The translations under genes and the position numbers were made by a program. This document shows, one piece after another, positions 44,279-54,543 of a stretch of 64,000 nt of DNA. Under the pieces are notes generated by a model. It was not told the origin of the DNA. It was given only the letters and a program-made list of their open reading frames with translations, and ran no database searches. Numbering within the stretch: position 1 is the first letter of the stretch; the number at the start of each line of letters is the position of its first letter. Origin of the DNA: Paracoccaceae bacterium (GTDB taxonomy: Bacteria; Pseudomonadota; Alphaproteobacteria; Rhodobacterales; Rhodobacteraceae); contig CP075370.1 of NCBI GenBank assembly GCA_019454225.1, forward strand, positions 1,354,001 to 1,418,000. Direction: 5' to 3'.

Positions 44279-44336
44279 GTCTGGACACCATGTCGGGACG
44301 GATACCATACGCCCGCCATACGCGAAACCGACGCGG
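44279..44336 (-). repeat. Dispersed intergenic repeat, copy 2
   Basis: Read leftward it begins CCGCGTCGGTTTCGCGTATGG, ends with GGTATCCGTCCCGACATGG and TGTCCAGAC, and contains an extra GCGTATGG unit compared with copy 1 at 24331-24377. Like copy 1 it lies between two convergent genes. Confidence 0.6.
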
Positions 44337-44382
44337 AACATACGGGGTTTTCGTTCCTTTCCAGCAGCTTGCGGGCCGCGTG

Positions 44383-45174
44383 TCAGAACCCGTCCAGACA
44401 GGCCCGCGTCAGGCCCCCCTCGGGGTCGGCAAGCCCGTCGATCACGTCGAAATGATGCCGCCCCGGATCGACCGTCCAGGGGCAGTCCCAGGCTTCCGAC
44501 AGCAACCGCGCCTGCCACAGGAAGGCGGGGCGTTCCTGCCCGCCGACCCAGACATGCGCCTGCACCCCTGCGCGCAGGGGCAGCCCGGCGGGGCTTTCCG
44601 CCGCCGCCTCGGCCGCATCGATGTGCAACCGGTCGTTCATCTCGGTCGCCATCAGCGGCGCGAGATCGGCCAGCGGCGAAACCGGCACCACCCGCGCCAC
44701 CCGCGGCAGGTCGATCCCGGCGCAGCCCATCCGGGCCGACAGCTGCCCGCCCGCCGAATGCCCCGTCACCACCACAGGCCCCGGAACCAGCCCCGAAGCC
44801 GCCCGCACCGCCCCCGCAACCTCTTGTGTCATCGCGGAAATCCGCGCCTCGGGTGCCAGCGTGTAGGACGGCATGGCACAGGCCCAGCCCCGCGCCACCG
44901 CCCCCGCCGCCAGGTGCGACCAGGTCTCGCGGCCGAACGCCAGCCAGTATCCGCCATGCACGAACACCAGCAGGCCGCGCGGGTCTCCGGGTGGCAGGAA
45001 CAGGTCGAACCGCTGCCGCTCGCCCGGGCCATAGGCCAGCCCCAGCCGGGCGCGGGCGCCCAGGCCATGGCGGAATTCCTGCGCGGCGACCGCCCAGCGA
45101 AGCGGATAGGCCTCGGCCCCGGGGATGAATGCGCCGTTCGCATAGGCGCGGTCGGCTTCGGATCGGAACGGCAT
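44383..45174 (-). CDS. Alpha/beta hydrolase, arylformamidase-like
   Basis: 263 residues. HGGYW oxyanion motif in LLVFVHGGYWLAFG, nucleophile Ser in VVVTGHSAGGQLSARM and catalytic His in PGRHHFDVIDGL. The layout YGPGERQRFDLFLP before HGGYW is that of the BD-FAE/kynurenine formamidase-type hydrolases. True KynB activity is not proven, and no tryptophan-degradation gene is near. Start 45174 (MPFRSEAD) is used; the frame stays open far upstream through the gabD region without a credible start. Divergent from gabD. Confidence 0.83.
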   Translation of the reverse strand: MPFRSEADRAYANGAFIPGAEAYPLRWAVAAQEFRHGLGARARLGLAYGPGERQRFDLFLPPGDPRGLLVFVHGGYWLAFGRETWSHLAAGAVARGWACAMPSYTLAPEARISAMTQEVAGAVRAASGLVPGPVVVTGHSAGGQLSARMGCAGIDLPRVARVVPVSPLADLAPLMATEMNDRLHIDAAEAAAESPAGLPLRAGVQAHVWVGGQERPAFLWQARLLSEAWDCPWTVDPGRHHFDVIDGLADPEGGLTRACLDGF

Positions 45175-45243
45175 GACGTCTCCAACTGGACTTTCCCGCC
45201 CCGAGGATGCAGGACAGGATGGCCGCGAACAAGGGAGGCTGCC

Positions 45244-46722
45244 ATGCTCGATTCCGTCACCGATCTTGCCTCGATGCTGAAGGACACGTCGCTTCTGGCG
45301 ACCCGCGCCTATGTCGCCGGAGAATGGATAAATGCCGACGACGGCTCGACTTTTCCTGTGGTGAACCCGGCCCGGGGCGATGTGATCGCCCATGTGCCGA
45401 ACCTCGGCCGGGCCGAGACCGCCCGCGCGATCGCCGCTGCCGCCGAGGCGATGAAGGATTGGGCCGCCCGCCCCGCCAAGGAACGCGCCAACCTGCTGCG
45501 CGCGTGGTTCAACCTGATGATGGAAAACCAGGAGGATCTGGGAAAGATCCTGACCGCCGAGATGGGCAAGCCGCTGGCCGAGGCCAAGGGTGAAGTCGCC
45601 TATGGCGCCAGCTTCATCGAATGGTTCGCCGAAGAGGCCAAGCGCATCTACGGCGAAACCATCCCCGGCCACATGCGCGACAAGCGCATCACCGTCCTGC
45701 GCCAACCCATTGGCGTCGTTGGATCAATCACGCCGTGGAACTTTCCCAACGCGATGATCACCCGCAAGTGCGGCCCGGCCCTTGCGGCGGGATGCGGCTT
45801 TGTCGGGCGGCCTGCGGCGGAAACGCCGCTGTCGGCCCTGGCCCTGGCCGTGCTTGCCGACCGGGCAGGGCTGCCCGGGGGCATCTTCTCGATCATCACC
45901 TCGAAGCGGTCGTCCGACATCGGCAAGGAATTCTGCGAGAACCCGCAGGTCAGGAAGCTCACCTTCACCGGCTCGACCGAGGTGGGGCGCATCCTGCTGC
46001 GGCAGGCGGCCGACCAGGTGCTGAAATGCTCCATGGAACTGGGCGGCAACGCCCCCTTCATCGTATTCGACGATGCCGATCTGGATGCGGCCGTGACGGG
46101 CGCGATGGCCTCGAAGTTCCGCAACAACGGCCAGACCTGCGTCTGCGCCAACCGCATCTATGTACAGGCGGGCGTCTATGACGCCTTTGCCGAGAAACTG
46201 GCGGCGGCCCTGTCCAGGACCCGCGTGGGCGATGGCCTGACCGAGGCGGTGGAGTTCGGCCCGCTGGTCAACATGGCGGCCGTCGACAAGGTCGAGGAAC
46301 ACATCGCCGACGCCGTATCCAAGGGCGGCAAGGTCGTCGCGGGCGGCAAGCGCCACGCGCTCGGCGGCTCGTTCTTCGAACCCACGATCATCACCGGCGT
46401 GACCCAGGCGATGGCCGTGGCGCAAGAGGAAACCTTTGGCCCGGTGGCGCCGCTGTTCCGCTTCGAGACCGAGGAACAGGCCATTGCGCATGCCAATGAC
46501 ACGATCTTCGGGCTTGCCGCCTATTTCTACGCCCGCGACATCGGCCGCGTGACCCGGGTGCAGGAGGCGCTTGAATACGGGATCGTCGGGGTGAACACCG
46601 GCATCATCTCGACCGAGGTCGCGCCCTTCGGCGGCGTCAAGCAATCGGGGCTCGGGCGGGAAGGGTCGCGCCACGGGATCGAGGACTATCTCGAGATGAA
46701 ATACATCTGCCTGTCGGTGTGA
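45244..46722 (+). CDS. gabD: Succinate-semialdehyde dehydrogenase
   Basis: 492 residues. The GabD-type opening YVAGEWINADDGSTFPVVNP, the cofactor site ITPWNFPNAMITRKCGPALA, Glu in SMELGGNAPF, catalytic Cys in NNGQTCVCANR and the ending SGLGREGSRHGIEDYLE all fit succinate-semialdehyde (or glutarate-semialdehyde) dehydrogenase. It feeds 4-aminobutyrate carbon into succinate. GGGAGG lies just before the ATG, and no transaminase gene is adjacent. Product certainty is good at family level. Confidence 0.92.
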   Translation: MLDSVTDLASMLKDTSLLATRAYVAGEWINADDGSTFPVVNPARGDVIAHVPNLGRAETARAIAAAAEAMKDWAARPAKERANLLRAWFNLMMENQEDLGKILTAEMGKPLAEAKGEVAYGASFIEWFAEEAKRIYGETIPGHMRDKRITVLRQPIGVVGSITPWNFPNAMITRKCGPALAAGCGFVGRPAAETPLSALALAVLADRAGLPGGIFSIITSKRSSDIGKEFCENPQVRKLTFTGSTEVGRILLRQAADQVLKCSMELGGNAPFIVFDDADLDAAVTGAMASKFRNNGQTCVCANRIYVQAGVYDAFAEKLAAALSRTRVGDGLTEAVEFGPLVNMAAVDKVEEHIADAVSKGGKVVAGGKRHALGGSFFEPTIITGVTQAMAVAQEETFGPVAPLFRFETEEQAIAHANDTIFGLAAYFYARDIGRVTRVQEALEYGIVGVNTGIISTEVAPFGGVKQSGLGREGSRHGIEDYLEMKYICLSV

Positions 46723-46728
46723 CGGGTC

Positions 46729-46756
46729 GGCGCGGCCCCGCAGGGCCGCGCCTTTT
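46729..46756 (+). terminator. Intrinsic terminator of gabD
   Basis: GGCGCGGCCC (46729-46738) pairs with GGGCCGCGCC (46743-46752), followed by TTTT. It lies 6 bases after the gabD stop and also faces the end of the convergent yjhX-like gene. Confidence 0.8.
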
Positions 46757-46770
46757 CCTTCCGGTTCCGG

Positions 46771-47031
46771 TCACATGGCGTTGTCGGGCTGCGCCCTGAC
46801 GGCAAGCCGCCCGCTGCGCGAGATGCGGTAGGGCCCGCCGTTTCGCGATTCGATCAGGCGCCGCGCGCGAAGGCGGCGGAACAGGTCCAGCGTGCAGTCT
46901 TCCAGGATCATGCCGTCGCGGGTGACGCAAAGCACGGTCTGGACCTTGCGCGCCTGGCCGCGGTCATGCCGGATGACGCCGCCCTGCGCCAGCACGTGCA
47001 GCACGCGCTGTTCGGGTCGTGAGATGTTCAT
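46771..47031 (-). CDS. yjhX: YjhX family protein (UPF0386)
   Basis: 86 residues. It follows E. coli YjhX closely in shape: MNISRPEQRVLHVLAQGG, then LEDCTLDLFRRLRARRLIES, NGGPYRISRSG and the ending VRAQPDN. A winged-helix fold is likely. YjhX has been proposed as a toxin, but its role is poorly known. No partner antitoxin ORF is visible on either side: the 228-base gap upstream holds only a hairpin. Confidence 0.85.
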   Translation of the reverse strand: MNISRPEQRVLHVLAQGGVIRHDRGQARKVQTVLCVTRDGMILEDCTLDLFRRLRARRLIESRNGGPYRISRSGRLAVRAQPDNAM

Positions 47032-47101
47032 GGTGGTCTCGATGTCGGGATGGGATCAGACGCAACCGTCCGGCGCGCGGCCATCGCGCCCGGCACGGGG
47101 A

Positions 47102-47129
47102 TGACGCCTTGCCCCCGGGGGCGGCGTCA
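47102..47129. terminator. Long hairpin after the uronate operon
   Basis: TGACGCC (47102-47108) and GGCGTCA (47123-47129) flank GCCCCC/GGGGGC. It lies between uxaA and yjhX, both leftward, so it may end the long uronate operon. The rest of this 228-base gap shows no gene. Confidence 0.5.
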
Positions 47130-47259
47130 GGCGACTGTCGCAAGCTCCAACATCAAGGCTCCTGTCCGCAAAGGACCGGCGGGCAGGATACCGCCGCGCG
47201 CATCGCGTGCAATCCCCCGGGCCCGGGCAGGCCCGTCAGCTGTTGCCGAACGGAAACGG

Positions 47260-48780
47260 TCAGAGCACCGCACCGATCTGCCAGGGCACGAACTCATGAT
47301 CGCCAAGGCCCAGCCGTTCCGATGCGGTCCGCGCGCCCCCCGCCACGGCCAGGATGCGCTCGACGATCTGGGACCCCTTGTCGGCCAGGCTGGTCCCCGC
47401 CAGCACGTCACCGCAATCAAGGTCGATGTCGTCGGGCATCGCCCGGGCCAGGGCGGTCTGGGTGGACAGCTTGATGGTCGGCGCGGGTTTCGATCCGAAG
47501 GCCGATCCGCGCCCGGTGGTGAACACCACCACCTGCGCCCCCCCGGCGATCTGCCCCGTCACCGACACCGGATCATAGCCGGGCGTGTCCATGAAGGTGA
47601 ACCCCGCCGCGGTCACAGGCTCGGCATAGCCGTAGACGGCGGTCAGCGGGGTATTGCCCCCCTTTGCCGCCGCGCCGAGGGATTTTTCCAGGATCGTGGT
47701 CAGGCCGCCCGCCTTGTTCCCGGGGGAGGGGTTGTTGTCGACGCTGGCGCCCGCCGCCGCGGTGTAGCCTTCCCACCAGCGGATCCGCTCGATCAGGCGC
47801 GCGGCGACCTGCGGATCGGCGGCGCGGCGCAGCAGCAGCTGTTCGGCGCCATAGATCTCGGGCGTTTCCGACAGGATCACCGTGCCCCCCAGCCCGACGA
47901 TCATGTCCGAGGCCAGGCCGAGCGCGGGGTTTGCGGTGATGCCCGAGAATCCGTCGGACCCGCCGCATTGCAGGGCGACGCGCAGCGCTGAAGCGGGGCA
48001 GGGCACCCGCCGCGCCGCGCCGGCCAGCGGCGCCAGTTCGGCCACCTTCGCCTTGATCGCGTCGATCGTCGCGCGGGTTCCGCCGGTGTCCTGGATGGTC
48101 AGCCCATGGAAACGGTCGGCTCCGGCGGGGCCGAAGGCGGCCTTCATCCGCTCGATCTGCATCACCTCGCATCCAAGGCCGACAAAGATCGCCGCACCGA
48201 CGTTGGGATGGGTGGCGTGGCCCCACAGCACCCGCTGCAGGATGTCGGCCCCCGCCCCGGTCGCCGCCATGCCGCATCCCGATCCGTGGGCGAAGGCGCA
48301 GATGCCGTCGATGTCGGGCCAGGCGGCCAGCAGGCCCGAGGCCGCGATCTCATCCGCCGCGCGGCGGATCACCGTGGCGGAACAGTTCACCGTGGCGATC
48401 AGCGCGATCATGTTGCGCGTGCCGGTCCGCCCGTCCGCCCGGCGATAGCCCATGAAGCTGCGCGGGGCCGGTGACGGGATGGCGGCGCGGGCGGCCGCAA
48501 GGTCGGCGCCGATCCGGTAGTCGCGGTCATGGTCGCCGAAGGCGCAGTTGTGGCTGTGCACATGCGCGCCCGCCGCGATCGGCGCGGTCGCCACGCCGAT
48601 GGTCTGGCCGAACTTGATCACCGGCGCGCCCGCCGCGTGCGCTCTGCGGGCGATCTTGTGGCCGGGCGCGACCGGGCCGGGCAGCCCGTTGCCCAGGCGC
48701 AGCGGATCGTCGCCGCGCTGCGCGCGGGTGGTCAGGATGGCCACGCTGTCCGCCGGGTGCAGCACCAGCGGCTCAGCCAT
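47260..48780 (-). CDS. uxaA: Altronate dehydratase
   Basis: 506 residues. An N-terminal SAF domain (about 1-95, including APVIKFGQTIGVATAPIAAG and HVHSHNC) and the altronate hydrolase/galactarate dehydratase catalytic region (about 110-500: YRRADGRTGTRNMIALIATV, HGSGCGMA, LQCGGSDGFSGITANPALG). It converts altronate to 2-keto-3-deoxygluconate, the last step of the galacturonate branch before the KdgK kinase. Last gene of the leftward uronate operon; its start overlaps uxuA by 8 bases. Confidence 0.93.
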   Translation of the reverse strand: MAEPLVLHPADSVAILTTRAQRGDDPLRLGNGLPGPVAPGHKIARRAHAAGAPVIKFGQTIGVATAPIAAGAHVHSHNCAFGDHDRDYRIGADLAAARAAIPSPAPRSFMGYRRADGRTGTRNMIALIATVNCSATVIRRAADEIAASGLLAAWPDIDGICAFAHGSGCGMAATGAGADILQRVLWGHATHPNVGAAIFVGLGCEVMQIERMKAAFGPAGADRFHGLTIQDTGGTRATIDAIKAKVAELAPLAGAARRVPCPASALRVALQCGGSDGFSGITANPALGLASDMIVGLGGTVILSETPEIYGAEQLLLRRAADPQVAARLIERIRWWEGYTAAAGASVDNNPSPGNKAGGLTTILEKSLGAAAKGGNTPLTAVYGYAEPVTAAGFTFMDTPGYDPVSVTGQIAGGAQVVVFTTGRGSAFGSKPAPTIKLSTQTALARAMPDDIDLDCGDVLAGTSLADKGSQIVERILAVAGGARTASERLGLGDHEFVPWQIGAVL

Positions 48781-49936
48781 GGCGGGTGCCCGGATGCGAC
48801 AGGGCGGCGATCACGCCGCGCAGTTCGGCAAGGCCGCGCAGGCGCCCGACCAGCGGATAGCCCGGGTGGGTGCCGCGCGCGGCGTCGTCCAGCAGTTCAT
48901 GGCCATGATCGGGGCGGAAGGCCACGTCGCGGCCCCGCGTCCCGTCCAGCAGCGCCGCGACAACCGCCACCATGTCGGTGTCGCCCGCCAGATGCGCGGC
49001 TTCCTCGAAACTGCCGTCGGGGTCTTTGCGCACGTTGCGCAGATGCGCGAAATGGACGCGCGGCGCAAAGGCACGCGCCATTGCCGGCAGGTCGTTCGCC
49101 GGGTTGGCGCCCAGCGATCCCGTGCAGAAGGTCAGCCCGTTCGCGGGGCTGTCCACCGCGTCCAGCACCCAGCGGATGTCCTCGGCATCCGACACGATGC
49201 GCGGCAGGCCCAGGATGTCGCGCGGGGGGTCGTCGGGATGCACGCAGAACCGCATCCCAAGGTCTTCCGCCGCCGGGATCACCTCGGACAGGAAGCGGCG
49301 GAAGTTGGCGCGCAGCGCGTCCCGGCCGATATCCTCGTAGCCCTTGAGCGCCTCGCGCAGGCCCTGGATGTCATAGCGGTCATAGGCGCCCGGCAGGCCC
49401 GACATGATGGCATGCAGCAACGCCTGCCGGTCGTCCTCGGTCGCCTGCTGGTGCCAGATCGCGGCGGCCTGCAGCGCCTCGGGCGGATAGTCGTCGCGCG
49501 CCGCCTCGCGCCCCAGCATGTGGATTTCGAAGGCCGCCATGCGCGGGGCAGAGAACCGCAGGCAGGTGCCGCCCCGGGCGACAGGCGCGGTCAGGTCCGT
49601 CCGCGTCCAGTCGAGCAGCGGCATGAAGTTGTAGCAGATCGTCGTGATCCCCTCGGCGGCAAGGTTCGCCATGCTTTGCCGGTAGTTGGCGAACAGGGCC
49701 GACAGATCCCCCTCGCCGCGCTTGATGCGTTCATGGATCGGCAGGCTTTCGACCACCACCCAGGAAAACCCCGCCGCCTCGATCTCGGCCCGGCGGCTTG
49801 CGATCAGGTCGCGCGGCCACACCTCGCCATAGGGAATCTCGTGCAGCGCGGTGACGATGCCGCTTGCCCCCGCCTGCGCGATCTCGGGCAGGGCGATGCG
49901 GTCGAAGGGGCCATACCAACGCCAGCTTTCGATCAT
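48773..49936 (-). CDS. uxuA: Mannonate dehydratase
   Basis: 387 residues. The TIM-barrel UxuA family is shown by SWRWYGPFDRIALPEIAQAG at the start, GITTICYNFMPLLDWTRTDL, CVHPDDPP, FCTGSLGANPANDL and the ending FRPDHGHELLDD. It dehydrates D-mannonate to 2-keto-3-deoxygluconate, the glucuronate-branch counterpart of UxaA. Overlaps uxuB by 4 bases and uxaA by 8, so the three are tightly coupled. Confidence 0.95.
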   Translation of the reverse strand: MIESWRWYGPFDRIALPEIAQAGASGIVTALHEIPYGEVWPRDLIASRRAEIEAAGFSWVVVESLPIHERIKRGEGDLSALFANYRQSMANLAAEGITTICYNFMPLLDWTRTDLTAPVARGGTCLRFSAPRMAAFEIHMLGREAARDDYPPEALQAAAIWHQQATEDDRQALLHAIMSGLPGAYDRYDIQGLREALKGYEDIGRDALRANFRRFLSEVIPAAEDLGMRFCVHPDDPPRDILGLPRIVSDAEDIRWVLDAVDSPANGLTFCTGSLGANPANDLPAMARAFAPRVHFAHLRNVRKDPDGSFEEAAHLAGDTDMVAVVAALLDGTRGRDVAFRPDHGHELLDDAARGTHPGYPLVGRLRGLAELRGVIAALSHPGTRHG

Positions 49937-51333
49937 GTCAGCCTCTCGATGGCGCCGCGCACGCCATGGGCGCGCAGCGCGTTGTAGGCCGCGGTCACCG
50001 GCGGACGCAGGCGGGCGGCAAGGTCGGGCGGAAACACCTGGGCCAGCGACAGGACGGCGGCCACGGGATCGGGGCCGGTGGCGGCGGTGCGCAGGGTCGG
50101 GGCAAGGGGGTCGCGCACGTCGATGGCTTGTCCGTCAAGGTCTGTCCCCGAGACATAGGCGATCCACGCCGCGACGGCCAGCATCAGGCCGGGGCAGGGC
50201 CGCCCCTGATCCAGCCCCGCCGCCAGCGTGCCCAGGATGCGTTGCGGCAGCTTCTGGCTGCCGTCCATCGCAATCTGCCAGGTCCGGTGACGTATGGCGG
50301 GGTTGGCATAGCGCGCCCGCAGTGCCGCCGCATAGGCCGCCAGGTCCTCGCCGGGGGGCGGGGTCAGCGCCGGGATGATCTCGTGCCGCCACAGCCGCTC
50401 GACCAGGCCCGCGAAAAGCGGGTCGGCCATGCAGTCGGCAATGGTCTCATGGCCTGCAAGATAGCCCAGGTAGGCCAGCGGCGAATGCGTGCCGTTCAGC
50501 ATCCGCAGCTTCATGTGCTCGAATGCGGTCACGTCCTGCACCATCTGCACGCCCGCACGGCCCAGGTCGGGCCGGTCGCCGTTGACAAAGTCGTCCGCGA
50601 CGACCCATTGGCGGAACGGTTCGTGCATCACCGGCGCCGCATCGTGGCGGCCGGTCAGCGCGGCGACGCGCGCGATATCCTCGGGCTTGGTGGCGGGAAC
50701 GATGCGATCGACCATGGACGACGGGAACCGCGCATGTTCCGCGATCCAGTCGCCAAGCGCGGGATCGATGCGGGCCGCAAGATCCAGCACCACGCCGCGC
50801 ACGACGCGGCCGTTGTCCGGCAGGTTGTCGCAGGACAGCACGGTGAACGGCGCCAGCCCCCGGTCGCGCCGCAGCGCAAGCGCCCGCACCAGGAACCCCG
50901 GCGCCGACAGCGGCAGCGGATCAGCCAGATCATGCAGGATGTCGGGATGCCCGGGGTTCAGCCTGCCGGTCGCGGGTTCGTGGCAATAGCCCTTTTCCGT
51001 GACCGTCAGCGTCACGATCCGCACCGCCGGATCGGTCATCGCAGCCAGCACCGCCGCCGGGTCCTCGCGCGCCACCAGCACGCCCTGCACGATGTTCACG
51101 ATCCGCGCGGTTTCGCCCTGCGGCCCCAGTTCAAGCGCGGTATAGGCCCCGCCCTGCGGCACCAGCTGGTCGCGCATCCTGGGCGATTGCAGCGAAACCC
51201 CCAGGATCCCCCAGTCGCCCCCCGCCTCCTCGACATAGATCGCGCCATGCGCGCGGAAGAACGCGCCAAGGCCCAGATGGACGATCCCCACCGGTCGGGC
51301 AGGCGCGCTGCGGCCCAGCCGCGCGGCGGTCAT
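49933..51333 (-). CDS. uxuB: Fructuronate reductase / mannitol dehydrogenase family
   Basis: 466 residues. Rossmann start GIVHLGLGAFFRAHGAIY and the polyol-dehydrogenase signature KLRMLNGTHSPLAYLGYLAG (catalytic Lys, Asn, His). The family includes mannitol dehydrogenase, fructuronate reductase (UxuB) and tagaturonate reductase. In this operon it should reduce fructuronate, and perhaps tagaturonate as no separate UxaB is seen in the window. Stop overlaps the uxuA start. Confidence 0.9.
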   Translation of the reverse strand: MTAARLGRSAPARPVGIVHLGLGAFFRAHGAIYVEEAGGDWGILGVSLQSPRMRDQLVPQGGAYTALELGPQGETARIVNIVQGVLVAREDPAAVLAAMTDPAVRIVTLTVTEKGYCHEPATGRLNPGHPDILHDLADPLPLSAPGFLVRALALRRDRGLAPFTVLSCDNLPDNGRVVRGVVLDLAARIDPALGDWIAEHARFPSSMVDRIVPATKPEDIARVAALTGRHDAAPVMHEPFRQWVVADDFVNGDRPDLGRAGVQMVQDVTAFEHMKLRMLNGTHSPLAYLGYLAGHETIADCMADPLFAGLVERLWRHEIIPALTPPPGEDLAAYAAALRARYANPAIRHRTWQIAMDGSQKLPQRILGTLAAGLDQGRPCPGLMLAVAAWIAYVSGTDLDGQAIDVRDPLAPTLRTAATGPDPVAAVLSLAQVFPPDLAARLRPPVTAAYNALRAHGVRGAIERLT

Positions 51334-51375
51334 CCGTCCGCCTCCCCCGGGGCGGCGTCGCGGCAGACGATGTGA

Positions 51376-52097
<722 letters not shown>

Positions 52098-52101
<4 letters not shown>

Positions 52102-52922
52102 CGCAGGCTCTCCATCGGCACGGACTCGACGTCGCGGTAATCGACATTGTCCCCCGCCATGGCCCAGACGAAGGCATAGCTCGCCGTGCCCGCGCCGCAG
52201 TGGATCGACCAGGGGGGCGACAGCACGGCCTGCTCGTTGGCCACGACCAGGTGCCGCGTCTCCTGCGGCTCGCCCATCAGGTGCAGCACGCGCTGCGGTT
52301 CGGGCAGGTCAAAGTAGAAATAGGCCTCCATCCGCCGGTCGTGCAGGTGGGCGGGCATCGTGTTCCAGACCGACCCGCCGTGGAACTGCGTGTAGCCCAG
52401 CACCAGCTGGCACGACGGCATCACGTCGGGGTCGATGAACTTGTTGATGGTGCGGTGGTTCGCGGTTTCGGGCGCCCCCAGCGTGATCTTCACCGCCTCG
52501 GCCAGCCGCACCAGCCGCGCCGGATGGGTGGCATGCGCCGGACAGGAGGTCAGGTAGAACCGGCCCGCCCCGCCAAAGGTGACCGGCCCGGCCCCCTTCG
52601 GCAGGTAGAGCACATCGCCCTTGTCCAGCGTCCAGCTTTCGCCCCCGGCCGCCACGGTTCCCTGGCCCCCCACGTTCACCACGCCCATCTCGCGCCGGTC
52701 CAGGATGCCGGCGGTGCCGCATTCCTTCACATGGTCCAGCGTCAGGCTGCCCCCGGCGGGCGCCGCGCCCCCGACGATCATCCGGTCGTAGTGGCTGTAG
52801 ATCAGCCGCACCTCGCCCTCGGCGAACAGTCCGGTGCCCAGGAACGCCGCGCGCAGGGCGGCGGTGTCCATCGTGCGGGCCTCGGTGGGCGATACGGCGG
52901 GGCGGGTCTCGACGGTCAGCAT
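52098..52922 (-). CDS. kduI: 5-dehydro-4-deoxy-D-glucuronate isomerase
   Basis: 274 residues, the usual KduI size. Cupin-type fold with LTLDHVKECGTAGILDRREM, GDVLYLPKGAG, NKFIDPDVMPSCQLVLGYTQ and metal-binding TMPAHLHDRRMEAYFYFDLP. It isomerises 4-deoxy-5-keto uronate made from unsaturated uronates. ATG at 52922 follows AAAGG; an upstream extension in the same frame runs only through the kdgF gene. Confidence 0.94.
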
Positions 52923-52933
52923 GGGCGGGCCTT

Positions 52934-53254
52934 TCAGAGGAAATCGTCGCGGCGGGGGGTGAAGGCGTCGATCATCACGCCGGGTTCCATGCAGATGCAG
53001 CCGTGGGTGACGCCGCCGGGGATCACGAAGGCATCGCCGGGCCCGACGACCCGCGTCTCGCCGCCGATGAAGAACCGGAACCGGCCCGATTGCACATAGG
53101 TCGATTGAACATGCGCGTGGCTGTGCAGCGCGCCCTCGGCGCCCTTGGCGCCAAAGCGGAACCGCACCGTCATCATCTCGGGCGTGTGGGCCAGAACCTG
53201 CCGGGTGACGTTCGGGGCGGTTGCGGTTTCGGGAAACAGCGTGTCGGTGTCCAT
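52934..53254 (-). CDS. kdgF: Cupin protein KdgF, unsaturated uronate linearisation
   Basis: 106 residues, one cupin barrel. Metal ligands lie in GALHSHAHVQSTYVQSGRF, with GPGDAFVIPGGVTHGC as the second cupin motif. Sequence and length fit KdgF, which opens 4,5-unsaturated monouronates from pectin or alginate to the linear ketone used by KduI. It sits directly upstream of kduI, which supports this over a generic cupin. A longer frame upstream runs only through the TRAP permease gene. Confidence 0.88.
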   Translation of the reverse strand: MDTDTLFPETATAPNVTRQVLAHTPEMMTVRFRFGAKGAEGALHSHAHVQSTYVQSGRFRFFIGGETRVVGPGDAFVIPGGVTHGCICMEPGVMIDAFTPRRDDFL

Positions 53255-53262
53255 GATGGCCT

Positions 53263-54543
53263 CTAGCGGAACAGTGCGGGCAGCCAGAGCGACAGCCCGG
53301 GGATATAGGTGACAAGCATCAGCGTCGCGAAGGCCGCGCCATAGAACGGCCAGATCGTGCGCACCGCCTGCCATACGCTGATCCGTCCGACCGCGCAGCC
53401 CACGAACAGCACCGCCCCCACCGGCGGCGTGCAAAGCCCGATCCCCAGGTTCAGGATCAGGATGACGCCGAAGTGGATCGGATCGACCCCGAAGGCCAGC
53501 GCCACCGGCAGGAAGATCGGCGTGGTGATCACGATCAGCGGCGACATGTCCATGAAGGTGCCGAGGATCAGCAGCAGCACGTTGATCAGCAGCAGGATCA
53601 GGATCGGATTGTCGGTCAGGCCCTGCATGGCCGCGACCATGGCGGCGGGAACCTTCAGGAAGGCCAGCAGCCAGCCGAACGAGGCCGCGCATCCGATCAC
53701 CAGCAGCACCATCGCCGTGGTCCGCACCGCCGCCCTGACCGCGCCGGTGAACTCGGCCCAACCCATCGTGCGATAGGCCAGCGTGGTCACCGCCAGGGCA
53801 TAGACCGCCGCGATGCAGGACGATTCCGAGGCCGTGAACACGCCCGAACGGACGCCGCCGAAGATGATGGCGATCAGCAGGATGCCGGGGATCGCGTTCA
53901 GGAACAGCATCCCGAACATGCCCCAGCCGGGGAAGGCTTCGGTCGGATAGCCCTTCCGGCGGGCCACGAACCAGGCCGCGATCATCAGCGACAGCGCCAG
54001 CACGAAGCCCGGCAGGATACCTGCGGTGAACAGGTCGGCAATCGACAGCCGGCCGCCGGCCGAGATCGAATAGATGATCATGTTGTGCGACGGCGGGATC
54101 AGCAGCGCGATGATCGAGGACACGACGGTGATGTTCACCCCGTAGTCCACGTCATAGCCCTTTTCCTTCATCTGCGGGATCATGATGCCGCCGATCGCCG
54201 AGGCATCCGCCGCCGCCGAGCCCGAGATGCCGCCGAACAGCACCGATGACGCGATGTTCACCTGGCCCAGGCCGCCCCGCAGGTGCCCCACCGCGGCCCC
54301 GGCCACCGCGATCAGCCGCCGCGCGATGTCGCCGCGCACCATCACCTCGCCCGCGAAGATGAAGAACGGAATTGCCATCAGCGCGAACACCGAGACGCCC
54401 GAATTCAGCCGCTGGAACACGACCACCGGGGGAAGTCCCAGGTACAGCACCGTGGCGAACGACGCGACGCCCAGACAGAAGGCGACCGGCGTGCCGATCG
54501 CCAGAAGCACGCCGAAGGTGCCGAAGAGAACCCAGAGTTCCAT
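53263..54543 (-). CDS. TRAP transporter large permease (DctM type)
   Basis: 426 residues, about 12 membrane helices. Typical segments are GTPVAFCLGVASFATVLYLG, SGVSVFALMAIPFFIFAGE, SAAADASAIGGIMIPQMKEK and IPPSHNMIIYSISAGG. It forms the transport channel with the small subunit encoded just upstream. The context points to import of uronates or unsaturated uronate oligomers. Confidence 0.94.
   Translation of the reverse strand: MELWVLFGTFGVLLAIGTPVAFCLGVASFATVLYLGLPPVVVFQRLNSGVSVFALMAIPFFIFAGEVMVRGDIARRLIAVAGAAVGHLRGGLGQVNIASSVLFGGISGSAAADASAIGGIMIPQMKEKGYDVDYGVNITVVSSIIALLIPPSHNMIIYSISAGGRLSIADLFTAGILPGFVLALSLMIAAWFVARRKGYPTEAFPGWGMFGMLFLNAIPGILLIAIIFGGVRSGVFTASESSCIAAVYALAVTTLAYRTMGWAEFTGAVRAAVRTTAMVLLVIGCAASFGWLLAFLKVPAAMVAAMQGLTDNPILILLLINVLLLILGTFMDMSPLIVITTPIFLPVALAFGVDPIHFGVILILNLGIGLCTPPVGAVLFVGCAVGRISVWQAVRTIWPFYGAAFATLMLVTYIPGLSLWLPALFR

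Noticed and set aside
44290-45243. An N-terminal extension of about 318 codons in frame with gabD
   Set aside because: GabD is complete from 45244 with GGGAGG before it, and the extension overlaps the opposite-strand hydrolase with its GHSAGG and HGGYW motifs.
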